Assembly (NCBI GenBank): GCA_025558095.1
Contig: JAIVFI010000041.1
Coordinates: 186,001-250,000, forward strand
Source: Hyaloraphidium curvatum
Taxonomy: Eukaryota > Monoblepharomycota > Hyaloraphidiomycetes > Hyaloraphidiales > Hyaloraphidiaceae
Direction: 5' to 3'
Length of the DNA stretch: 64,000 bases
Shown: piece by piece, positions 30,781 to 40,750 of the stretch
Position numbering within the stretch: position 1 is the stretch's first letter
Layout: each line of letters begins with the position of its first letter
Position numbers and translations under genes: made by a program
The notes under the pieces: generated by a model
The model's input: only the letters and a program-made list of their open reading frames with translations
What the model was told of the DNA's origin: nothing
The model's database searches: none

Positions 30781-31849
30781 CGGGCCCGTGTTCTGTGCGG
30801 CAGGTGTTCCCGGGCGAGAGAGGGGGGAAGGAAAAACGGGATGGGGTGGAGGTGACTGCGCGGCAGGCGCTTGGGGATCAGGCGAGAGCCCGCGGTTGGG
30901 GTCCTGGGTCGGCCGGCCGACGGGTGCCGGGGCTCGGGCGGGTCGCTTCCCGGCGGCGGAGTAAATCCAACCGTCCGGGCACGCAGGATTCCGTCCTCGC
31001 TGCGGGGCAGGGAGCGCGGGTGTCGGGCGTCGGTGGGGGCAGAGCCCCGTCCCTCGAATCCTGGGAAAGGGTATGGGGGATCGCGCGCGTGTCCTCCCTT
31101 CGCCGCCGCCGCGGGGGGCCGCGGCCGAGACAATGAAGAGAAACGCAGTGCGAAGGGCTTCGCCGCGGATCGGACGGGTCAGGTGGGGGAGGGGGAAGCC
31201 CCCGCGGCCCGGAGGCTGATGGAGGCCGGACAGGGACGTCGGCATGGGGGGCGCGGGAGGCCGCCGGGCAGAAAAAGGCGGATGCGGAGCAACAACCAAG
31301 AAGGATGGGACGGTAGGCACCGATATGGTCGAAGCCTTTGGATAGGAGGCGTCCGGAGAGAGCCCCCCAGATGGGTCGGCTGGCCGCCGTGCAACCGTGG
31401 TTGCCCGGTTCTTCGCATGACGGCCTCCATGTGGACGGGGAGGAAGCGATGCTCCCAAAGAGCGGATACGGACGGGTGGAAACGGCGTCCGGGGCCCCGT
31501 GGACGTCCCGGCGCCGCCCAGCCCAACGACTCGGACTCCCAGGCCGCGCCCTCGTCCCGAGATCCAATCCGGCCCGCGGAAGGCAGCCCAAGCCATTTCT
31601 CACCTCCGTTCATCATCCATCCGCGTAAGTTCCCCGGGATTCGGCGGTCCGGTCCAGCGTCGCCACGGCCCGTCCGAGGTGGCGAAGGTTCTTCCGGCAC
31701 GCGGGCCGAGCTCAACTCCGTCTCCCGGACCTCCACGGACCAACGCGCGCCCGCAACGCGCGAGCGGACCCGGACATCGACGGACGGCATTCGTCGAGTA
31801 GAGAGGAACCGAGGAGCGTCAGCCGGCGAGAGGAAGAGAGGAAGCCAGG
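30781..31849. other. Intergenic, 1069 bases between divergent genes
   Basis: All frames are unusually open because stops are rare in this GC-rich stretch, but none shows a domain. It probably holds two promoters and long leaders. Confidence 0.45.
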
Positions 31850-33668
31850 ATGTCTCTGCTCTTGGACCCCAAGACCAAGCTGAACCCGGGTGGGCAGGCG
31901 CGGCTCCAGTCAGCTCCGCTCGTGTGCTGACGACTCGCCATGTCTCCTGCCCACAGCGGGCACGCCCGACCTGTTGGTCCCCGCCTCCCCGCCCCCCCGG
32001 CGCGCCTGACCCCCCCGCGCAGGTTCAACATCCCCAAGGAAATAACGGACTACCTCGCGGTGCTGGACAAGTTCATCGATGAGAAGGTCTCGTCTCGCCA
32101 CGCGCGCCGAGGGGCGGAATCGGGCGCTGACTTTCGGTTGCCGGCCCCGATTCCTTGTCCCGATGCCTGGGCTGCATCCCACCCCGCCGTGCCACCCCTC
32201 GTTGCCCCGTTTGCCCCGCCCGCCGGCACCCCGCCCTCCAGATTACGCCCCTCCAGATGGCCGACGACAACAACCGCTTCTTCGACCACCGCCGCGAATG
32301 GGCCCGCACCGATTTCGACAACCGCGGCCTGCCCCGCCCCGAGTGGGAGGCCCTCCTCCGCAAAATGCGCGAGACGGCCACCGAGGCCGGCCACTTCCGC
32401 TTCCCCATGCCGCCCGAGTTCGGCGGCCGCAACGGGAGCAACCTCGCCATGGCGGTGATCCGGTGGCACCTGGCCCGCAAGGGGCTCGGGCTGTTCAACG
32501 ACCTGCAGAACGAGTCGTCGATCGTGGGCAACGTGCCGACGGTGCTCATGCTCAGGGACTTTGGGAGCAAGAAGCAGCAGGACATGATCCCGGACGTGCT
32601 GGCGGGCAAGAAGAGGATCGCGTTCGGGCTCACGGAGCCCAAGCACGGCTCCGACGCCACCTACATGGAGACCAAGGCCGTCAAGGACCCCAAGACGGGC
32701 GAGTGGATCATCAACGGTGGGTTTCCGGCGACCGGAGGTGGCACGTACGCTGCTGACCGTGATCCCCCGCGCGCCTCTCCACCCTCCCTCGCCCGCTCCC
32801 TTTGCGACAGGCGCCAAGATGTGGAACTCGGGCATGCACCACGCCACCCACGACATGGTTTTCGCCCGCACGGACGGCAAGGACGGCAACGCCAACGGCA
32901 TCACCTGCTTCATCGTGCCCGTCACGGCCCCCGGCTTCAAGATCGAGGAGTACCTGTGGACCTTCAACATGCCCACGGACCACGCCCTTGTGTCCATCAA
33001 GGACGTCCGCGTCACGGACGACGACATTTTCGGCGAGCGCGGCCAGGGACTCCTCATCGCCTCGCACTTTGTCCACGAGAACCGCATCCGCCAGGCCGCC
33101 TCGTCGTGTGGTGCCGCAGAGTACTGCGTGGCGGAGAGTGTAAAATACGCCAAGGAACGCAAGCCGTTCGGCAAGCCGCTGGCGGCCAACCAGGCTATCC
33201 AGTGGCCGCTGATCGAGCTGCACACCGAGGCCACCATGCTGAGGGGGCTCATCTTCAAGACCGCGGCCGAGATGGACAAGATGCCCAAGCCCGACGTGGC
33301 GCTGTACCTCTCCGACCGGATCGGTGGGCGTTGCTCGTGCCCGATCCCGCGTAACCTGCCGTTCCTGACGCCGCCTCCCCCCATCCCACCCCCACCCCCC
33401 AGCCATGTGCAACTACCGCGCCAACCGCCTGTGCTGCAACGCCGCCGACCGCGCCATGCAGATCCACGGCGGCATCGGCTACTCGCGCCACAAGCCCTTC
33501 GAGCACATCTACCGCCACCACCGCCGCTACAGGATCACCGAGGGGTCCGAGGAGATTCAGATGCGCCGCGTGGGGCAGGTGCTCTTCGGCATCGAGGGGT
33601 ACTCGTCGCGCAACGTCAAGAAGGAGGAGGAGGGGCTGTACAGGCACAACCCGAAGGCCAGGCTGTGA
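31850..33668 (+). CDS. Acyl-CoA dehydrogenase
   Basis: Six exons (31850-31889, 31957-31972, 32023-32086, 32242-32716, 32811-33323, 33403-33668), 457 residues; exon 2 is only 16 bases. The joined N-terminus reads NPAGTPDLFNIPKEI. FGLTEPKHGSDA is the FAD/substrate signature near the middle. WNSGMHHATHD follows the fourth intron. MQIHGGIGYSRHKP is the C-terminal FAD-contact signature of the family. It oxidises acyl-CoA to enoyl-CoA in a flavin-dependent step. DNNRFFDHRREWARTDF is typical of the fungal ACAD10/11-like subgroup. The C-terminus does not end in a plain SKL, so its location (mitochondrion or peroxisome) is open. Confidence 0.88.
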
Positions 33669-33767
33669 GCGGAGCGGGGTACAGGCGTGTTTGGCCGGAC
33701 GTGATTAGACTTTTTGACCTCCTTGGTCGCGATAGGTCGTCTATCTTCGAGATCGTCCATGCCAAAT

Positions 33768-35710
33768 CTAGCCCATTCCGGCCCTGGCGATGGCCACCAA
33801 CGCCGCCCCCACGGCCGGTATCTTTGACCACGCCACGCACATCGTCCCGAACCCCACGAACGAGATGGACGACACCGCGCTCGCCGTCGGGAACGGCACC
33901 AGCAGCGCCGCGGTCCCGATCCCGTGCGCGGTGCCGCCGATCGCCGCGCCGACGACGAGCGGGTCCCAGGCGTCGGCGCGGGAGAGGCGAAGGATCGAGA
34001 GGCCGAAGACGGCGCCGAAGATGCCGGAGCTGACGACCAGGGCGGCGCAGAGGGAGATGTAGGGCATATCGTCCTTGGCGTCGGGCCGGACGTGCTGGCC
34101 GAGGGCGTACTCGACCTGCATGGCAAGCGGCGTCGTGGCGGCCCTGTTTGATCGCAGATAAGCGGGCAGTTAGATGCCGAAGGTGTGCGAATCCTTGCCT
34201 GGGGACTAGAGAAAGCGTGACTGCGGGCTCGCAGAAGAAAAGACGGGCCAATGCAGCGTGGAAGAACATGGAAACCAGACTCGAGATCCCCAGCGTCGCG
34301 CCAAGTTCGACGGGCTGCACAAGAGCGTTCCAACGGGGAAGTCGAGGGCCGGCAACAGCGACTCACGTATCGGAGGAGCACGGCGCGGTGCTCAAACAGC
34401 TTGAAGCCCAACGCCACGACCGCGGCGTCCAGCACGCTCAGCATCACGTCGCCGGCCCCGGGCCATCTCATCTGCTCCGGAGTTGCCGAAAAGAGCCTCG
34501 AAAAGCGAAAGTCGTTGAGGTAGAGGGGGAAGGTGGAGAAGAAGGAGATCCCGAGCGACAGGGAAACAAGGTACAATACAAGCCACATGAGGAGCGTGCA
34601 GGTGAGGAGCGGGTGCAGCAGCAGCTTGGCGCGGTCGGGCAGGGCCATGCCGGCAAAGTAGCTGAGCACGTTGGCGGCACCGAGGAGGATGGTGGTGACC
34701 GCCTTGCCGCTGGCAAAGAAGGCGACGAGGCCGATCGTCAGCAGGATCGTCCACGCCCCCACGTGGAGGAAGAGTGGGCGGGAGCTCGGCTGCTTGGCCG
34801 CCGCGCCGGGTGCCGCGGGCTGGGCGACCACCGAGAACACGCTCCGCCTGCGCGACGAAATGTCTGTCCCGGGGGCGTTCGGGGCGGCGATGTCCAGCTC
34901 GACGGCGTATGGAACATCCGTGATGGGATGCTCGCCGTCGAAAGCAGGCTCGACCGCTCCGGCAGAATAGGCGCTCGCAACGTGTCCTGCCTCTTCGTCA
35001 CCTTCGGAGTCGTAATCGTCGAAGGAAGAAGGGTTCACGGGCGTGGGAAGAGGCCGAGCCAGAAGCGGATCGACCGTGTTGGAGTCTTCGTCTGGGGCCG
35101 GAGCGATCGGGGTGCCCGGTGCTCCAAGGGGTACTTCTTGCCCGGCGGTGGTGCTGGTCGGCAGTCTGCTGTCGGCTGCATCTCCAGCCGCGCCGGGAAA
35201 CAAACGCAGCTTGGCCCGGCGCACGGCTCCAGCGAGGTGGGCGTTGAACGGAATGAAAACAAGCATTCCGATCACTTGACAGACATCAGTGAGGGACTTC
35301 TACGCTGCGCAGAAGGACCTACGGAATATGACGGCGACTTTGATCGCCTCCACGAAACCAATGAACCGTCCGTTCAGTATGACGACGAGGGCGGGGCTGA
35401 AGAAGACTGCCATCCACTTGAGCAGGAAGCACACGCCCGGTTGGAACGCCATCAAGATCTTCGTCATCGTCTTTTGCGGCAGAACACGTTGGAGCAGAAG
35501 CAGCAGCCCAAAGACCAGCAGCATCCCGGTCACGTTGCTTGGGAAGCGGAATCCGACGCGTTCAAAGGCTTTGTCGATCCCCCACATCATCGAGAGGAAG
35601 AGAAAGACGACGGGCGGAGTCATGATCCAATTCTCAAGGAGGCGTCGGCGGTGTTTGAACACATAGCGCCGGAACACGTGTCCGAGTTGAGCAACGCGTC
35701 CGAGGGCCAT
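33768..35710 (-). CDS. LrgA/LrgB fusion membrane protein (PLGG1-like)
   Basis: Four exons on the minus strand (35710-35323, 35274-34367, 34314-34199, 34143-33768), 595 residues. The N-terminal part has LrgA/CidA-like helices (GMLLVFGLLLLLQR). A disordered acidic linker of about 130 residues follows (SSFDDYDSEGDEE). The C-terminal LrgB/CidB half has about eight helices and the signature LSLVPRAATTPLAM, equivalent to the LLPKSVTTP segment of bacterial LrgB. The last intron uses a GC donor, and only that choice restores this signature. The plant homologue PLGG1 moves glycolate and glycerate; bacterial LrgAB export small acids. The fungal role is inferred. Confidence 0.82.
34144..34198 (-). other. 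GC-AG intron in the LrgA/LrgB gene
   Basis: Donor AG|GCAAGG, acceptor AACAG. No GT donor nearby keeps the LrgB signature intact. It is the only non-GT donor among the introns I resolved. Confidence 0.7.
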
Positions 35711-35930
35711 CGTGCCGAGCCATGCGACGCGACTATGGCGTCCTCCGTAAAAGAATCGACAGCGAGAGAGCCGATCGGCGCGGTCGAAGGCGATCCGCCG
35801 CGGGGTGCGAAGGTGCGAAAGTGCAGTTCACAAGTCCAATCGCGGGCGGCGCGGGGACGGACAGCGCGGTCCGAGCGAACTCACTCACCCCAACCCCGCC
35901 GAGCCTCGGCAGCCGCGCGGTGCCGCGGAG

Positions 35931-37776
35931 ATGGCGGAGGTTCAGCCAAAGAAGAGAGCGCCGCGGCGCAAGAAGCCGTCCGCGCAGGAGGAGGTCGTGC
36001 TCGTGGCAGTCGGAGAGAGCGGCACCATCCACGGCCTGCCGACCGAGGTCCTGGAGCAGATCGTCACGTAGGACGCTCGCTGCTCTCTTCCTGCTCTGCA
36101 TGCTGACCCGCGCAGGATGCTGGTGCGGAACCACCCGCGCCATGCGCTCGAGCTGGGCCTCTCGTCGAAGCTCTTCGCCGGCCTCGTGAACTCGTCGCTA
36201 GCGTGGAAGCACATCGCCGAGGCCGCAAAGATCAAGATCCCGAAGGCGACCAAGACCGTCCCGTTCCCGTTCATGACCGCGGTAGCGAGGAACTGGGCGA
36301 AACTGTGCTGGGGGTGCTACCTCCCGAGCAAGGCAGGGGTCTGGCTGCCTTCTCCGGAGTGCGCGCCTTCTCATTCCTTCTGAAACCACTTTTTCTTAGG
36401 ACAAGGTCTCCGTGCAGTATGGGACGCTGGATGCCATTATGCTGTGCACGGCGTGCCGGGTGGCTCGTTGGGATCCCGAAGACGACATCGAGAAGGACAA
36501 GGCCACGAAACCCCTGGAGCGGCTCACGATCTCGAAAACCAAAGCCAAGGAGCAGTTCAAGCTCACGGACAGGGATCTGGCGAAGCTGGATGCCCACGGA
36601 GGTTATCGATTCGACGAGGTCCGGCAGCTCGCGCGGAAGCTCCACGGAGGCGACGAGGGCATCCGTGCCGTGGTTGCGCACACGAAGGAACGCCGCATGC
36701 ACCTGCGCGAGACGCGCGAGGAGAACCGGAAGGAGCGGGCCAGGCTCAGTGCCGAAAGTGAGGCGTTGGTCTGCACTGTGGGATCCCGGGCTCACGCATC
36801 GTTGCAGACCGCACCAAGCGCCAGGAAGCTCTGAAAGCCAAGCTGGCGGAACTCAACCTCGAAGTCGCCCCCTCGAACCCCATGGCCCAGCGCTTCATCG
36901 ACGGATACTACGGACCTTTCGGGCTGCGCAAGGGACAGGTTTACGATGCCGCCTCGGATCCGAACCTGAAGGACACCGTCGACAGGATCGGTAGGTCGCG
37001 GCGAAGCGGCTCTTTGAACCTGCCTAATTGTCGAGCTCAGTCCTATGGGACCGGCTCAGGAAGGAACGGGCCGAGAGCCTGCCCGAGGAGCTCAAGAAGC
37101 ACGGCCTGGAGTTCAGCCCGGACTCGATGTGGTGCGAGGCCTACATCGAGCAGACCCCGTTCAACCCGGTGCAGCTGACCATGGTGGTCAAGGAGCTCAG
37201 TGGGTGATCCTGCCGTTGCTGCCAGCGGCGCGGGCTCACCGTGGACGATCCTCCAGCGGAACTGAAGTGGTTCTTCGAGAAGACAGACTTCCGGAAGCTC
37301 CGTTACGGCGAAGGGAAGGGGGAGGACCGGACTTACCTGAACGACGACGATACCGCGGGCTCATTTTACTCGTATCTCGGGAGGAAGCCGAGGCCGCTCA
37401 GCTTGCTGGGACTGCGCCAGGCTCAGAGCCAGATCATGTCCAAGATGCTCGACGAACGCTTTGCCGCGGGTGGGTGGTTTGAAGCCCGTTCTCATTGACT
37501 TCTGTTGATCTTTGTCCAACACAAGGCAACCGCGAGCGCATCACGAACGAATCGGACGGCTTCGCGGACGCGCCGCAGTGCATCATCGACCGCTTCAACA
37601 CCATGATCGCCACACGCTTGCAGCCCGCGCCGATCCTGATGCCCTTTTTCCCCTTCGGAAACCTACTCGACGCATTTGATGGATACGATTCGGACGGCGG
37701 GTACTCCGACGAATACTCAGACATGGGTCCGGAGGACGTCTGCTCGGTGGGGTCGGAACTGGAATGCGCTTCGTGA
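35931..37776 (+). CDS. F-box-like protein
   Basis: Seven exons (35931-36067, 36116-36338, 36400-36757, 36808-36990, 37041-37199, 37257-37469, 37526-37776), 507 residues. After a Lys/Arg-rich leader, residues about 34-80 read HGLPTEVLEQIVTMLVRNHP and then WKHIAEAA, an F-box (Skp1-binding) pattern. The body is charged and helical with a CTAC pair and an Arg/Glu coiled-coil stretch (RETREENRKERARL). A Gly/Asp/Tyr acidic tail ends the protein (YDSDGGYSDEYSDMG). No WD40 or LRR substrate domain is seen. Presumed SCF ubiquitin-ligase adaptor. It is divergent from the LrgA/LrgB gene, with 220 bases between starts. Confidence 0.75.
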
Positions 37777-37864
37777 ACGCTGCTCATTCTCTGGCCGCAG
37801 ATTATGTGATTCATAACAAGCACGCCGTGCCTATGGTACATCGACAATAGACCATATTTTTGCT

Positions 37865-38920
37865 CTAGTGCTTTGCCTCCGCGACCAGCGTCGTGGAACC
37901 CGCGACGAGCTCCGATGACGTCGGCAGGCCTGCCTCCTTGAGCGCCGCCGCCATCCGGTTCGGATAGTCCGTGAAGATGCCGGTGACTACCTTGGCATCG
38001 ATCATGGCCTTCATTCTGGCCTGGACATTCTCGGTCCACACGTTGACCCCCATCCCGGCCGCGATGCAGCCCTTCATGAAGCCAGCCGAGTCCAGCGTGC
38101 CGTCAACGTGGTTGAAGCCGACCGTGTCCGAATCCCCGAGGCAGCCGGGGTTGTACGCGTCGGCGTCGATGAGCTCCAGGTACTCGACGCACTTGCCCGG
38201 GCGGTCCGAAAAGAGCGCCGCCACGGGGATCGCATGCGGGTCCTTGAGCGTGGCGGCCATGTGCTCGCGGGCCACCGTCACCTGGTGGTGGTCGAAGCAC
38301 GACAGGAGGACCCGGTCGGTGCACTTGAGCTTGGCCACGAGGTCGATGATCTTCTGGGTCAGGCCGGGGTACATCCGGGGCAGCATCTTGATCTCGATGT
38401 TAACCATGGCCGTGTCGGAACGCGAAAAGACGGCCATGAGGCTCTCCTCCAACGTAGGAAGCCGCACTTCGCCCGAGGAGTACAGCTTCTGGTCCGCCTC
38501 GGGGATGTACGCCGCGATCTCCTCGTCGGTCAGGGTCTGCAGGAACCACTGCCGCTTGGCAGGGGGCAGCTTGATCTGCTCGACGAACCAGGAGCCGGCA
38601 TCGAGCGTCTTCAGCTGCGCGAGCGTAAAGTCGGAGACGTAGTAGCTTTTGGCGCCGGGGAACTTGGTGAGCACGTCCGGCGTGGTGCGCTTGAGGTCGT
38701 CGTCGTGCACGACCACCAGCTCGCCGTCCTTGGTGAGGTGCACGTCCAGTTCGACGGCGGGGCAGCCAAAGAGCTCGATGCCCTTCAGGAAGGCCGGGAT
38801 GGTGTTCTCCGGCGCAAAGGCGCGCGCCCCGCGGTGCGCGATGTTCAGGACGGGAGGCAGCCGCACCGCGGTTTGCGCAGCGGAACCGTTGCCGCGTTTG
38901 CGGATCAGCGGGTTCGGCAT
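37865..38920 (-). CDS. Glycerophosphodiester phosphodiesterase (GDPD)
   Basis: Single exon, 351 residues from the ATG at 38920; the frame runs on upstream to a GTG. HRG at 29-31, PENT at 37-40, then [10 protein letters not shown] and VVHDD give the full GDPD catalytic set (His, Glu-Asp metal site, second His). NIEIK and SCF precede the later barrel strands. It hydrolyses glycerophosphodiesters such as glycerophosphocholine to glycerol-3-phosphate and an alcohol. There is no signal peptide, so it is probably intracellular. The lack of introns contrasts with most neighbours. Confidence 0.9.
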   Translation of the reverse strand: MPNPLIRKRGNGSAAQTAVRLPPVLNIAHRGARAFAPENTIPAFLKGIELFGCPAVELDVHLTKDGELVVVHDDDLKRTTPDVLTKFPGAKSYYVSDFTLAQLKTLDAGSWFVEQIKLPPAKRQWFLQTLTDEEIAAYIPEADQKLYSSGEVRLPTLEESLMAVFSRSDTAMVNIEIKMLPRMYPGLTQKIIDLVAKLKCTDRVLLSCFDHHQVTVAREHMAATLKDPHAIPVAALFSDRPGKCVEYLELIDADAYNPGCLGDSDTVGFNHVDGTLDSAGFMKGCIAAGMGVNVWTENVQARMKAMIDAKVVTGIFTDYPNRMAAALKEAGLPTSSELVAGSTTLVAEAKH

Positions 38921-39176
38921 CGCTAAAGGCTCGGTAGCGATGGGCCGAAAAGAGTTGTTCAGGGACCTTCGATTCCGCAGGCCGCGGTGGTCGTGCGCAG
39001 GGGCGTGAGTCGGCCAGCTGTTGAACGTCGCGCGGATCACGTCCCCCTCCCTTTGGGGTTCAACACGCCGTGCTCTTGCGCGGCGTTCTTCTCTTGATTT
39101 AAATCTGCTTCATCTGACAGCGCTTGGACGCGTCTGAACCCGTCAAGCCGTCTCCGGGACCGGGAAGCGGGTCACC

Positions 39177-40640
39177 ATGGCCGATGTCTCCCGCACCGGC
39201 GGGGGTCAAAACGTCGCGTATCCAGCATACGATCGCACGAAAGTGACTCCTGGCATTGTCCACATCGGTCTAGGCAACTTCTCGCGGGCCCACCTTTCAT
39301 GCTATCTGGATGACTTGTTCGCGGCAGGAGGTGAATGCTGTTGGGGCATTCTTGGAGCCGGTGTTCGGGAGGCCGATGCGAGAATGAGGGACGCCTTGCT
39401 TGCGCAGGACTGCATGTCGACCCTCATCGAGCTGGATCCCTCGGGCACCCGCGCCCGGCGCCTCGGCTCCGTGGTTGGCTTCATCGAGGTCGATCCGGAC
39501 AATGCCGCGCTCATCGCCGCCATGTCGCGGCCCGAAATCAAGATCGTCAGCCTGACTGTCACTGAGGGCGGATATTTCGTTGATCCCGCGACCGGAACCT
39601 TTGATCCGAGGCATCCAGACATCGTGGCGGACGCGAGAAAACCAGACCGGCCACGGACGGCTTTCGGTGCGATCGTCGCTGCTCTTCAAAGGCGGCGCGA
39701 TCACGGCACCGTGCCGTTCACCATCATGTCTTGCGATAATCTCCCGGGCAACGGGGATGTCGCCAAGGCTGCCGTTTGCGGCCTGGCACAGCTTTCCGAT
39801 CCCCACCTGGCCTCGTGGATCGAAGCCAATGTGGCGTTTCCGAACAGCATGGTCGATCGGATAACCCCGGCCACGGGCAAGCGGGAACGTGATCTGGCAC
39901 GGACATTTGGTCTCGACGATGCCGTGCCCGTCACCTGCGAGCCTTTCCGACAGTGGGTGCTGGAGGACAAGTTCTGCGCTGGTAGGCCTCGCCTGGAAGA
40001 CGTCGGCGTCGTCTTCACCGAGCACGTTCACGACTTCGAGACCATGAAGATCCGCATCTTGAACGGCGGACATGCCATTATTGCCTACGCCGGCGGGCTT
40101 CTGGACATCGAGCTGGTTCATGAGGCGATGTCCGATCCGCTGATTGCGGGGTTCTTGGCCAAGCTGGAGAAGGAGGAGATCCTGCCTATCGTGCCGCCTG
40201 TGCCAAACACTGACCTCGGCGACTACCTGGCCCTGATCATCGGCCGCTTCTCGAACCCGGAAGTTGGAGACACGATCCGCCGGCTCTGTCTTGACGGCTC
40301 GAGCCGGCAGCCGAAATTCATCATTCCGTCGATCCGGGACAACCTGAAGCGCGGCATTATTCCGCGCGGCCTGATTTTGGAGAGCGCACTGTGGTGCCGA
40401 TATTGCGCAGGCGCTACGGATTCCGGATCGGAGATCGAGCCCAATGATCCGAACTGGGACCGGCTCCAGACGGTGGCGCGGAGGGCGAGATCGGATCCCG
40501 CCGCGTGGCTCGCGATGGACGACATCTACGGCGAAGTCGGCCGCGATCGACGAGTCGCGGAGGTCTTCGCCTCGTTTCTGAACGATCTGGACAGTCGTGG
40601 GGCGCGTGCTGTGCTTCAAGACTTCCTCGACTCGAAGTAG
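39177..40640 (+). CDS. Mannitol dehydrogenase-family polyol dehydrogenase
   Basis: Single exon, 487 residues. VHIGLGNFSRAH is the N-terminal NAD(P)-binding motif. CDNLPGNG and FPNSMVDRITP follow. KIRILNGGH (K291, N296, H299) is the catalytic K-x4-N-x2-H of polyol-specific long-chain dehydrogenases. It interconverts mannitol (or arabinitol/sorbitol) and the keto-sugar with NAD(P)H. Its GC content is lower than that of nearby genes and it has no intron; the length (about 490) fits bacterial MtlK/UxuB-type enzymes. Horizontal acquisition is possible but untested. It starts about 250 bases from the GDPD gene, divergently. Confidence 0.92.
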   Translation: MADVSRTGGGQNVAYPAYDRTKVTPGIVHIGLGNFSRAHLSCYLDDLFAAGGECCWGILGAGVREADARMRDALLAQDCMSTLIELDPSGTRARRLGSVVGFIEVDPDNAALIAAMSRPEIKIVSLTVTEGGYFVDPATGTFDPRHPDIVADARKPDRPRTAFGAIVAALQRRRDHGTVPFTIMSCDNLPGNGDVAKAAVCGLAQLSDPHLASWIEANVAFPNSMVDRITPATGKRERDLARTFGLDDAVPVTCEPFRQWVLEDKFCAGRPRLEDVGVVFTEHVHDFETMKIRILNGGHAIIAYAGGLLDIELVHEAMSDPLIAGFLAKLEKEEILPIVPPVPNTDLGDYLALIIGRFSNPEVGDTIRRLCLDGSSRQPKFIIPSIRDNLKRGIIPRGLILESALWCRYCAGATDSGSEIEPNDPNWDRLQTVARRARSDPAAWLAMDDIYGEVGRDRRVAEVFASFLNDLDSRGARAVLQDFLDSK

Positions 40641-40750
40641 CTTCGTTCAGCGTCCCTCTTCCGTCGGCTGAATGGACGTAGATGGCGTACGGTGGTGTGT
40701 GCATGCGGTATAGATGATGTCGGCGCCGCGAACTGTCAACTAGAATCGCG

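Noticed and set aside
28705-31596. A 963-residue open frame on the minus strand spanning both zinc-finger genes
   Set aside because: It reads through introns and the intergenic gap because stops are rare at this GC content; the paralogous two-gene splice models explain the region.
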